DNA of 14,734 bases from Bacteroidales bacterium (GTDB lineage: Bacteria; Bacteroidota; Bacteroidia; Bacteroidales; UBA932): the NCBI GenBank assembly GCA_017651785.1, contig JAGCCD010000075.1:1-14734 (forward strand), given 5' to 3'. A program made the translations under genes and the position numbers. The notes under the pieces are model-generated. The model had not been told where the DNA came from. It did no database searches and saw only the letters and a list, made by a program, of their open reading frames with translations. Below, in pieces: positions 8,541-14,734 of this stretch; the first letter of the stretch is position 1; every line of letters starts with the position of its first letter.

Positions 8541-9871
8541 AATCGATCCGCATACTCCTGATTCCCGCCTGCTGCCTGCTGCTTGCCGCCACCTGCTGCA
8601 AGGAGCCGGCAAAGGAGCCGGTAGACAACTTCAAAGGTCTGGTCATCAACGAAATCTCCGCGCACGACGAGACCACTGACGCCATTTCCTGGGTAGAGAT
8701 CCTCAACACAGGCTCCGAGGCCATAAGCCTGGAGGGCCTTGGACTCTACATCACGGACGAGTATTTCAACGACCGCCGCATCTACACCGGCACCGGCAGC
8801 CTCGCCGCAGGAGAGCGCCTTGTGCTCACAACTGCAGACGAGTCGCTGGGCACGGGCATCAATTCAACGTCCCAGTTCGTCCTGCGCCTCGGCACAAAGG
8901 AGGTAACTACAGACACGTTCAACCGCGAAGAGGCGGCGCCAAAAGCGCTTACCGCACGCGGCACGTACCAGCGCATTCCTGACGGCACCGGCGACTGGCG
9001 CGTCCTCCCGTTCCATAGCCGCAACAAGGCCAACGCCATTGTTGACATCGATGCCCAGAATCACACCGCCATCTGGGTATGGAGCAGCCATATCCCTTCC
9101 TGGCTCGAGAATGACTGCGCAGAGATGAAAAGGCTCTACAACCTGGGCTACAGGCATATCCTGCTCAATTTTGTTGCATTCAACCCGTCAAACAAGCGTC
9201 GCACGCTAGAGTTCATGGAGGCTGCGGAAGACATGGGCTGGATTGTTCACGCATGGCTCCAGTGCTTCTACAACGGCGACTGGGAGAGTCCCGTAGACGA
9301 TGAGAACAACTGCTACAAGGAATACATCTATGAGCGCATCCGCAACAATGCCCGTTCTTACATAGAAGAATACGGAGTAAAGGGCCTGCACCTTGACTAC
9401 GTACGCTTTGGAGGCACGGCATACAAGCACAACCCTTCTGCGGAGGTCACTGCCATAGGCGCCATTGACAAGTGCTGCCGCGAGATCCGCGAGTTGGCCG
9501 ACAGCTATGAGGCCGGCATCCTTACATCCGCCGCCCTCATGCCGGAGATCAATTCGGCAATGTATTACGGACAAGAACCTTCCCACATGGGCAAATACCT
9601 GCACATCCTGATGCCCATGATTTATCGCTACTCCTACCACTATTCCGACGATTCGTGCAAGAGAGTGGCCAACTGGTTCGCAGACAACGCCGCCGACGCC
9701 CAGATGTGGTCCGGTATCCAGACCTACAGGGGCAACGACTCAAAGGTAGACCCCATGAACGCCGAGGATCTCCGCAAAGACATAGACATCTTTATGGACA
9801 CCCACGGCTCCGGAATAGTACTCTTCCGTTACGGCCTCGGGACCTTCCCCGACGTAAACGACATCAAATAA
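8537..9871 (+). CDS. Putative lipoprotein: lamin-tail domain plus glycoside-hydrolase-like TIM barrel
   Basis: This protein has 444 residues. The chosen start is the ATGA overlap with the murQ stop, because it gives a clean signal peptide (MKSIRILLIPACCLLLAATCC). A frame open from 8474 would only add a non-hydrophobic extension inside murQ. Lipidation at Cys20 or Cys21 is likely, although the lipobox is imperfect. Residues 34 to about 150 form a lamin-tail domain (GLVINEISAHDE, WVEILNTGS, LGLYITDEYF), a beta fold common in secreted bacterial proteins. From about 178 to the end is a TIM barrel with WVWSSHIPSW, HAWLQCF, the segment GLHLDYVRFGG (Asp287) and MPMIYRYSYHY. The HLDYVRF strand resembles the uncharacterised glycoside-hydrolase-like groups related to DUF187/GHL10 and DUF4015. 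An enzymatic role on the target glycan is inferred from the fold and the locus. No characterised activity can be assigned. Confidence 0.82.
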   Translation: MKSIRILLIPACCLLLAATCCKEPAKEPVDNFKGLVINEISAHDETTDAISWVEILNTGSEAISLEGLGLYITDEYFNDRRIYTGTGSLAAGERLVLTTADESLGTGINSTSQFVLRLGTKEVTTDTFNREEAAPKALTARGTYQRIPDGTGDWRVLPFHSRNKANAIVDIDAQNHTAIWVWSSHIPSWLENDCAEMKRLYNLGYRHILLNFVAFNPSNKRRTLEFMEAAEDMGWIVHAWLQCFYNGDWESPVDDENNCYKEYIYERIRNNARSYIEEYGVKGLHLDYVRFGGTAYKHNPSAEVTAIGAIDKCCREIRELADSYEAGILTSAALMPEINSAMYYGQEPSHMGKYLHILMPMIYRYSYHYSDDSCKRVANWFADNAADAQMWSGIQTYRGNDSKVDPMNAEDLRKDIDIFMDTHGSGIVLFRYGLGTFPDVNDIK

Positions 9872-9911
9872 CATACATACAGTTATTCACAACCCATTAA
9901 CACCAAAACAA
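9872..9911. other. 40-base AT-rich spacer before the giant lipoprotein gene
   Basis: This is the longest non-coding gap in the window and is noticeably richer in A and T than the genes around it. It ends in an A-rich run just before the ATG at 9912, a pattern common upstream of Bacteroidetes starts, which rarely use Shine-Dalgarno pairing. No Bacteroides-type promoter (TTTG with TAnnTTTG) and no hairpin terminator are evident, so read-through from the upstream operon is the simplest reading. A separate weak promoter cannot be excluded. Confidence 0.4.
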
Positions 9912-12900
9912 ATGAAAAAAATCCTTTTGTATTTGACAGCGGCACTCACTACGCTCGCGATCTTCAGCTCCTGCGAAAAGGAGAAGGAGCCCGAGTACGA
10001 CGTGAACGCCATGGCAAAGGTCACTCAGGCAAACCTGATTGACGCCGCAGCTGCGGCTTACGCCACTTGGGAAGAAGAAACCGTACTTCCCGAGACTCTC
10101 AAAGTAGAAGGAGAGCCTATCACGAAGGCACAGGAACTGGAGCTTACCAAAGCCCAGTACAACTTCGCCCTCGCACAGGTTCTCGTGGACCTCGTTGCAG
10201 GCAAGAAGGACGACGTGATTGTCCTCAACTACAAGCCCGCAGACCACCCGGACCGCGACAGCTACGACAAAGATGAAGTGGCGGTAACCGGAGGTCCCAA
10301 GATCGCCGAAGGCACTGAAGACCTGGCAGACCTTGCCAAGCGCTTCATCGAGGCTGCAAAGGACAAGGGAACCATTCCCAACCAGACCCTCGTAACCCGT
10401 GACGGAGCAAAGGCAATCGCCTTCTCCACCAACCGTCTGATGGTGTCCATCCTCCGCGCACTCGCAGAGTACAAGAAGGCCGGCTCCTTCCCCAAGAGCG
10501 TCACTACAGACTACCTCTCCGCGGCAGCATCCCTCAAGGGCTTCGCAGAGCAGTTCGTGAAGATCCTTGACATCTGGGAGAAGACCGTCGGTACCGTCTC
10601 CGCAGACGGCTCCCACTGCACCGACAACAACAGCGCATGGCAGAACGTACACTTCGTACCTATCCCCTTCTCCGGCGGCGCATATGCTGACGGCGTAGAC
10701 CAGTACGACGCAAAGTACCAGCCCTACTTCACCGTAGAGATTGACGGCACCACCTACACTTCCGCACAGACCTGGGGTATCGCCCTCCGCGGTATCGTAG
10801 ACCTTATCACCAAAGAAGGATCCGCAAAGTGGCAGCCCAGCCGCAACCCGTTCGCCCACACAATGGGCAATGGCGCATCCCTCAAGGAGCCCATCCCCGC
10901 CGTATACGATTACGACATCTGGGGCCAGTATCCCTGGTATGAGAGCACCAATGACGGACCGGCCATCAATCTTACCGAGTTCTCTGCTTATCAGATTGCA
11001 CGTACCGTCACCTGGTTCCTTGCCCGTCAGGCAGCTCCCCAGGACATCACCGGCATCAGCCCTCTGGGCAAGATCGGCAACTACCAGTTCTACGGAACCG
11101 ATCCCGACGAGAGCATCGTCGAGGAAGGTATGAGCGGCTTTGTGAGCTCGATGCGTATGTGGCTCATCGCTGCCCGCTTCTACAAGTACCTGCTTGACAA
11201 CAACATCACAGAGAACGTCTACGACGCCGTGAAGGATGTCAAGTTCTCCACCGACCTGTACGGCGTAGAGATGCCCGACATCGACCTGCTTGACAAGAAG
11301 GTTGACCTCGACTCCCAGGGCACCGCAGTAACCGCCAAGTTCAACGCCAAGAAGCCTTGGACCGCCACCGCATCCGAGAGCTGGATCCACGTAGATCCCA
11401 CCAGCGGTAGCGCCGGAACCGACATCGTCATCACCGTCACTGCAGATCCCAACGCCGGCGACACCCGCGAAGGCGAAATCGTCCTCAAGGGCGGTAACGT
11501 CGAGGGTCTCGCCATCCCCGTGAAGCAGGCCAAGTATGTAGAGCCTTCCAAGGCAACCCTGAGGGAATTCGCAGAAGAGTTCGTAAAGGGTCTGGACGTC
11601 TGGGCAGCAACCGTCGGTACCGTTGAGTCCGAGGGCAAGCACCTCATTGAGAACAATACCGCCTGGACAGACGTACACTTCATCCCTGTAGGCCACACCG
11701 GCGGTCCTTACGACGACCACGGCGGCAACCAGTATGATGAAACCCTCTACACTCCCTGGGTGCTCCACGTCGGAGATCAGGTCTACACCTCCGCACAGGC
11801 TTGGGAAATCGCTATCCGCGGACTGCTCAACATGGTCATCGCAGAAGGCGAAGAGTTCCTTCCTACCATGGACGGCCGCAACAAGGAATACACCCTTGCT
11901 AACAACAAGGCGTTCGGAGAGCTGATGATGTCCAATCCTTCTGAGGATTGCAAGTGGGGCAGCTATCCCTGGTACGAGGCATACGACGATGTTCAGGGCC
12001 TCACCTACAACGGCAAGCCCGTCACGGAGGTTGATGTGAACTTCATGGTGAAGGTCTGCTCCTGGCACGTCGTTCGCGGTCTCATCAAGACCCCCGGCAA
12101 CCAGAATCCTCTTGGCGCTATCGGCAACTACCAGGAGTTCGGAAACGATATTTCCGGCACTCTCGTCCTGGAAGGTTACTCCGGACTCATCGCTCCTATG
12201 CGTGAGCTCATGGTCCTGATGCGTATCTACAAGTACATCCTCGATAACAATATCGACAACAACGTATACGACGCTCTCAAGGACCAGAAGTTCGACTTCG
12301 ACCTCTATGGTGTAGACATTCCCGAGGCACCCAAGCCCACCATCGCAGAATTCGCAAAGGAATTCGCAAAGGTGGCCGACAAATGGGACAGCACCGTTGG
12401 AACCGTTTCCTACAGCTATGACGGCAAAGACTACAATATGGAGAACGTACACTACGTTCCCGAGAACTTCACCATCTCCGTAAAGGGAACCAGCCTGGAC
12501 AAGTATCAGATGCACGAGGTGGCAATGCGCGCCCTCAAGGCTCTTGAGGCCGGCGGTTCCTTCGCCGACAGCATCGAGGAGCCCGGCACTTACACTCCTG
12601 CTTCCGCTCCTTACCACGAGTACAACGATGCCCTCAAGGAGACAGAGGCCGGTCTTGACCTGCTCTCCAACTTCGCCACCAGGTGCCTCAACTACCTGAA
12701 GAACAACGGCGAGTGGCCTAATGTCTGCGGATATCCCCGCACCTCCGACCCTGTTCTCACCACCTACAACGGATATGTCTGCGTAGAGCGCAACCTTCTC
12801 ATGCTGTCCCGCCTCTGCCGCGAGATCGTGAGCAAGAACATCACCAATGTTGCCGACATCGCAAGCATCAAGGTGAGCACGGAGCTCTGGGGACAGGGCA

Positions 12901-14734
12901 GCGAACCCGCAGGCCCCGCCCTTAAGGACTTCGCAAGGGAATTCGTAAAGGGTCTTAACGTTTGGCAGAGCACCGTAGGCAACGTTGACGCAGACGGCAT
13001 CCGCAACCAGTTCAGCGAAAAGGGCGCATGGTTCAACGTGCACTTCATCCCTATCGTTCCCAACGAGGCCTGCGAATACCTTGAGTACGGCAACAACCAG
13101 TACGATCCCAAGTACACCCCCTGGAAACTCAATGTCAACGGCACCGAGTACAGCTCAAGCCAGGCATGGGAAATCGCCATCCGCGGCCTTATGGACATGG
13201 TTACCGCAGAAGGTGACGAGTTCCTCAACGACATGACCGACCGCAACAAGGCTTACACCCTGCAGGACGGTCTCTCATTCTCTACGGCAAAGGTCTCCAA
13301 GCCCAGCGCACAGAACAGGTGGGGCAAACACCCCTGGTACGAGTACGACAACCTCGTGACCGACGGGGGCAACAAGATTGAATCCGTAGGCGTAGACTTC
13401 ATGGTTAAGGTAGGTGCATGGCACGTGGTCCGTTCCTTCATCCCCGCAGGTAGCAACAATCCTCTGGGAATGATAGGCAACTACCAGGAATTCGGCAGCA
13501 AGGACGGCACTCTGCATCTCGGAAACTACTCCGGTTACATCGCCCCTATGCGCGAGCTCCTCATCCTCATGCGCATCTACAAGTACTTGCTGGACAACAA
13601 CATCGACAGCAACGTCTACACCGCCATCAAGAACCAGAAGTTCGACTTCGACCTCTATGGCGCCTCCGGCGATCCCATCAAGCTCAATGAATTCGCCGCA
13701 GAATTCGTCAAGGGCCTTGAAGTGTGGGAGAAGACCGTCGGTACTGTAGAGTCAGAGAGCCAGCACCTCATGGAGAAAGGAACCGCATGGGAGAACGTAC
13801 ACTTCATTCCCGTCGGCAAGACCGGAGGTGAATACGACAGCCACGCCGGCAACCAGCACGACTCCAAGTACACCCCTTGGAAGCTCAATGTGAAGGGCGT
13901 AGAGTTCACCTCGGCCCAGGCCTGGGAAATCGCGATACGCGGCCTGCTCGACATGGTCCTCACCGACGGTCAGGGCTACATCGGCAAGATGACAAGCCGC
14001 AATAAGCCCGGATACACCCACGGAGACCATATGGCATTATCAGACATTAAAATTGCAACTCCTTCCAAGTACGCAATCTGGGGCAATTATCCCTGGTACG
14101 AGGATGAACACCTTACCTACAACGGCCAGGTAGTCAGCGAGGTTGGCGTAGACCTTATCACCAAGGCTTGCCTGGGTCATCTCGTACGCGGACTCGTAGG
14201 TATCCCGGGAGTCTTCGAGCCTCTTGGAAAGATCGGAAACTTCCAGACCTTCGGCACCGACGACAGCGGCCTTATCCTGGACGGCTACAGCGGATACATC
14301 GCACCCATGCGTGAGCTCGTCCTGCTTCTGCGCTTCTACAAGTACCTGCTCGACAACCAGATAGACGCCAACGTCTACACTGCAGTGAAGGATGTCAAGT
14401 TCGACTATGACATGTACCATCAGGAAGCCGCTGCCGGAAACATCACCATAGACGGCAACTTTGACGACTGGGCAAATGTTACCGGCGCAGAGCCTTCAGA
14501 TGCCTTCAATGCGTTCAAGGTGACCAATGATGCCGACAACTTCTATTTCTACGTTGAAACGGATCCGGGTTCAAGGCTTTGGACCGGCGGCGGATACCTC
14601 TATCTCTATTTCAACTTCAAGAATGACCTTACTCAAGGAGCATATGGCGGAGCAACAGGTATGCACGACAACAAGTATGACGCATACATTTTCATGTACC
14701 TCTTCGGAGGCTCTGCTGATGCACCCAAGATTGA
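9912..14734 (+). CDS. Giant modular repeat lipoprotein with BACON and CBM9-like domains, 3' truncated
   Basis: The frame is open from ATG 9912 to the right edge, at least 1607 codons, without a stop. The signal peptide (MKKILLYLTAALTTLAIFSSC) ends at a lipobox with Cys21 and is followed by alternating charged residues EKEKEPE, which suits export to the cell surface. Layout: a helical N-terminal region (about 30-200), repeat 1 (208-451), a BACON domain (458-540), repeat 2 (550-800), a shortened repeat 3 (811-994), repeat 4 (1004-1250), repeat 5 (1258-1503), then the start of a CBM9/DOMON-like beta domain (1510 onward). Repeats share F-x-x-x-FVKGL-x-VW-x-x-TVGTV, NVHFIP, TSAQAWEIAIRGL, WG-x-YPWYE, GYSGYIAPMREL, YKYLLDNNI and KFDFDLYG. 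No catalytic motif is visible. It is probably a surface binding or adhesive protein serving the upstream hydrolases, in the slot where SusE/F-like proteins often sit. The full-length family is not one I recognise. Confidence 0.9.
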   Translation, partial: MKKILLYLTAALTTLAIFSSCEKEKEPEYDVNAMAKVTQANLIDAAAAAYATWEEETVLPETLKVEGEPITKAQELELTKAQYNFALAQVLVDLVAGKKDDVIVLNYKPADHPDRDSYDKDEVAVTGGPKIAEGTEDLADLAKRFIEAAKDKGTIPNQTLVTRDGAKAIAFSTNRLMVSILRALAEYKKAGSFPKSVTTDYLSAAASLKGFAEQFVKILDIWEKTVGTVSADGSHCTDNNSAWQNVHFVPIPFSGGAYADGVDQYDAKYQPYFTVEIDGTTYTSAQTWGIALRGIVDLITKEGSAKWQPSRNPFAHTMGNGASLKEPIPAVYDYDIWGQYPWYESTNDGPAINLTEFSAYQIARTVTWFLARQAAPQDITGISPLGKIGNYQFYGTDPDESIVEEGMSGFVSSMRMWLIAARFYKYLLDNNITENVYDAVKDVKFSTDLYGVEMPDIDLLDKKVDLDSQGTAVTAKFNAKKPWTATASESWIHVDPTSGSAGTDIVITVTADPNAGDTREGEIVLKGGNVEGLAIPVKQAKYVEPSKATLREFAEEFVKGLDVWAATVGTVESEGKHLIENNTAWTDVHFIPVGHTGGPYDDHGGNQYDETLYTPWVLHVGDQVYTSAQAWEIAIRGLLNMVIAEGEEFLPTMDGRNKEYTLANNKAFGELMMSNPSEDCKWGSYPWYEAYDDVQGLTYNGKPVTEVDVNFMVKVCSWHVVRGLIKTPGNQNPLGAIGNYQEFGNDISGTLVLEGYSGLIAPMRELMVLMRIYKYILDNNIDNNVYDALKDQKFDFDLYGVDIPEAPKPTIAEFAKEFAKVADKWDSTVGTVSYSYDGKDYNMENVHYVPENFTISVKGTSLDKYQMHEVAMRALKALEAGGSFADSIEEPGTYTPASAPYHEYNDALKETEAGLDLLSNFATRCLNYLKNNGEWPNVCGYPRTSDPVLTTYNGYVCVERNLLMLSRLCREIVSKNITNVADIASIKVSTELWGQGSEPAGPALKDFAREFVKGLNVWQSTVGNVDADGIRNQFSEKGAWFNVHFIPIVPNEACEYLEYGNNQYDPKYTPWKLNVNGTEYSSSQAWEIAIRGLMDMVTAEGDEFLNDMTDRNKAYTLQDGLSFSTAKVSKPSAQNRWGKHPWYEYDNLVTDGGNKIESVGVDFMVKVGAWHVVRSFIPAGSNNPLGMIGNYQEFGSKDGTLHLGNYSGYIAPMRELLILMRIYKYLLDNNIDSNVYTAIKNQKFDFDLYGASGDPIKLNEFAAEFVKGLEVWEKTVGTVESESQHLMEKGTAWENVHFIPVGKTGGEYDSHAGNQHDSKYTPWKLNVKGVEFTSAQAWEIAIRGLLDMVLTDGQGYIGKMTSRNKPGYTHGDHMALSDIKIATPSKYAIWGNYPWYEDEHLTYNGQVVSEVGVDLITKACLGHLVRGLVGIPGVFEPLGKIGNFQTFGTDDSGLILDGYSGYIAPMRELVLLLRFYKYLLDNQIDANVYTAVKDVKFDYDMYHQEAAAGNITIDGNFDDWANVTGAEPSDAFNAFKVTNDADNFYFYVETDPGSRLWTGGGYLYLYFNFKNDLTQGAYGGATGMHDNKYDAYIFMYLFGGSADAPKI
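10020..10472 (+). other. N-terminal helical region with two pseudomurein-binding-repeat-like units
   Basis: Residues 37-97 and 137-187 of the giant lipoprotein each follow the layout of the pseudomurein-binding repeat: an amphipathic helix, a x-LP- or x-IPN- turn, a short V-x-G strand, then a second helix. Unit 1 has LIDAAAAAYATW, VLPETLKVEG and YNFALAQVLVDLVAGK. Unit 2 has LADLAKRFIEAAKDKGTIPN and TNRLMVSILRALAEY. TKAQ occurs twice, eight residues apart, in unit 1. The resemblance is by eye and needs a profile search. Confidence 0.45.
10533..11264 (+). repeat. Tandem protein repeat 1 (residues 208-451)
   Basis: This is the first copy of the module, 244 residues. It starts LKGFAEQFVKILDIWEKTVGTV, continues NVHFVPIPFSGG, TYTSAQTWGIALRGIVDL, WGQYPWYES and LGKIGNYQFYG, and ends LLDNNITENVYDAVKDVKF. 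The GYSGYIAPMREL element of the other copies is altered to GMSGFVSSMRMW, making this copy the most diverged of the four full-length ones. It is separated from copy 2 by the BACON domain. Confidence 0.9.
11283..11531 (+). other. BACON domain within the giant lipoprotein (residues 458-540)
   Basis: This is an immunoglobulin-like beta domain with the full BACON pattern: a PW (Trp483), then SWIHVDPTSGSAG (Trp491), VTADPN, TREGEIVLKG, and a final strand IPVKQA. BACON domains are typical of secreted Bacteroidetes proteins. They are proposed to bind carbohydrate or mucin, or to act as spacers. Here it sits between repeats 1 and 2 instead of at the N-terminus. Confidence 0.88.
11559..12311 (+). repeat. 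Tandem protein repeat 2 (residues 550-800)
   Basis: This is a full-length copy, 251 residues. It runs from LREFAEEFVKGLDVWAATVG through NVHFIPV, GGNQYDETLYTPW, TSAQAWEIAIRGLL, WGSYPWYEA, PLGAIGNYQEFG and GYSGLIAPMRELMVLMRIYK to KFDFDLYG. It most resembles copies 4 and 5, and its 3' end shares DNA with copy 4. Confidence 0.92.
12277..12310 (+). repeat. Direct DNA repeat shared by modules 2 and 4 (copy 1)
   Basis: Bases 12277-12310 match 13627-13660 at 33 of 34 positions, with 28 identical in a row from 12283. They encode the module end KFDFDLYG. The copies lie 1350 bases apart in phase, so recombination between them would remove or add about two modules without changing the frame. Confidence 0.85.
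12342..12893 (+). repeat. Tandem protein repeat 3, shortened and diverged (residues 811-994)
   Basis: This 184-residue copy keeps the opening (IAEFAKEFAKVADKWDSTVG) and NVHYVP but lacks the GG-x-Y-D-x-x-Y-x-PW stretch, the TSAQAWEIAIRGL motif, the YPWYE motif and the GYSGYIAPMREL motif. In their place are VSVKG-like and helix segments, including LNYLKNNGEWPNVCG followed by LLMLSRLCREIVSKNI. It reads in frame and is a variant module, not a broken one. Confidence 0.8.
12921..13661 (+). repeat. Tandem protein repeat 4 (residues 1004-1250)
   Basis: This is a full-length copy of 247 residues. It opens LKDFAREFVKGLNVWQSTVG, carries NVHFIPIVP, GNNQYDPKYTPWKLNVNG, SSQAWEIAIRGLMDM, WGKHPWYEY, NPLGMIGNYQEFG and GYIAPMRELLILMRIYKYLL, and closes KFDFDLYG. 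It is highly similar to copies 2 and 5. Confidence 0.92.
13627..13660 (+). repeat. Direct DNA repeat shared by modules 2 and 4 (copy 2)
   Basis: This is the second copy of the near-identical 34-base stretch described at 12277-12310. The single mismatch is at 13632 (A here, G at 12282). Confidence 0.85.
13683..14420 (+). repeat. Tandem protein repeat 5 (residues 1258-1503)
   Basis: This is the last copy, 246 residues. It starts LNEFAAEFVKGLEVWEKTVG and has NVHFIPVGKTGGEYD, YTPWKLNVKGVEF, TSAQAWEIAIRGLLDMV, WGNYPWYED, PLGKIGNFQTFG, GYSGYIAPMRELVLLLRFYK and a slightly altered end, KFDYDMYH. It leads directly into the CBM9-like domain. Confidence 0.92.
14439..14734 (+). other. CBM9/DOMON-like domain, start only (residue 1510 onward)
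   Basis: The segment opens ITIDGNFDDWANVTG, the hallmark start of CBM9-like and related beta-sandwich domains of Bacteroidetes lipoproteins. It continues FKVTNDADNFYFYVE and a WTGG-x-YLYLYFNF strand that lines a putative ligand face. The window ends inside it, so the rest of the binding site and anything beyond cannot be seen. Confidence 0.72.

Noticed and set aside
9872..9911. Promoter or terminator in the spacer
   Set aside because: No TAnnTTTG/TTTG promoter pair at suitable spacing and no inverted repeat with a T run were found.
9897..13043. A minus-strand open frame of 1048 codons
   Set aside because: It lies opposite the plus-strand giant lipoprotein gene, which has a signal peptide, recognised domains and conserved repeats. 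The minus-strand translation is a Val/Gly/Leu-rich string with no recognisable domain, and its openness follows from the biased codon use of the real gene.
1..14734. Locus dedicated to archaeal pseudomurein
   Set aside because: The repeat resemblance alone could suggest it, but pseudomurein has no MurNAc, so the MurQ-like enzyme fits bacterial peptidoglycan better. No endoisopeptidase is present in the window.

Overview
The window looks like part of a chromosome from a GC-rich member of the Bacteroidales, probably from a gut or rumen. The evidence is a SusC/SusD pair, several lipoproteins with Bacteroidetes-style signal peptides, a BACON domain and tightly packed same-strand genes without obvious Shine-Dalgarno spacing rules. 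The finer taxonomic placement is inference. All supported genes lie on the plus strand, and no intergenic gap exceeds about 40 bases.

Positions 1-9871 form a polysaccharide-utilisation-type operon. In order it holds the C-terminal end of a SusC-like TonB-dependent outer-membrane transporter (cut by the window edge), its SusD-like surface lipoprotein, a ceramidase-superfamily lipoprotein that lacks the usual serine nucleophile, two tandem family GH20 beta-N-acetylhexosaminidases, a MurQ-type N-acetylmuramic acid 6-phosphate etherase (cytoplasmic), and a probable lipoprotein joining a lamin-tail domain to a glycoside-hydrolase-like TIM barrel. Three junctions are ATGA stop/start overlaps (4054, 5859, 8537) and the others are 3-6 bases apart, so the set is probably co-transcribed and partly translationally coupled. 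The GH20 pair plus MurQ suggests that the substrate contains GlcNAc and possibly MurNAc, such as peptidoglycan glycan fragments. The kinase, muropeptide hydrolases and transcriptional regulator such a pathway needs are not in the window.

From 9912 to the right edge runs one open reading frame of more than 1607 codons, truncated at its 3' end. It encodes a giant lipoprotein: a signal peptide with lipobox, an N-terminal helical region, five tandem copies of a module (four of about 245 residues and one shortened and diverged), a BACON domain between copies 1 and 2, and the start of a CBM9/DOMON-like beta domain. The repeats carry a pattern reminiscent of pseudomurein-binding repeats. Together with the upstream genes this suggests a surface protein that binds a cell-wall or amino-sugar polymer. 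That is the most unusual part of the window and the best candidate for something undescribed.

No tRNA, rRNA, CRISPR array, insertion sequence or convincing terminator was seen.
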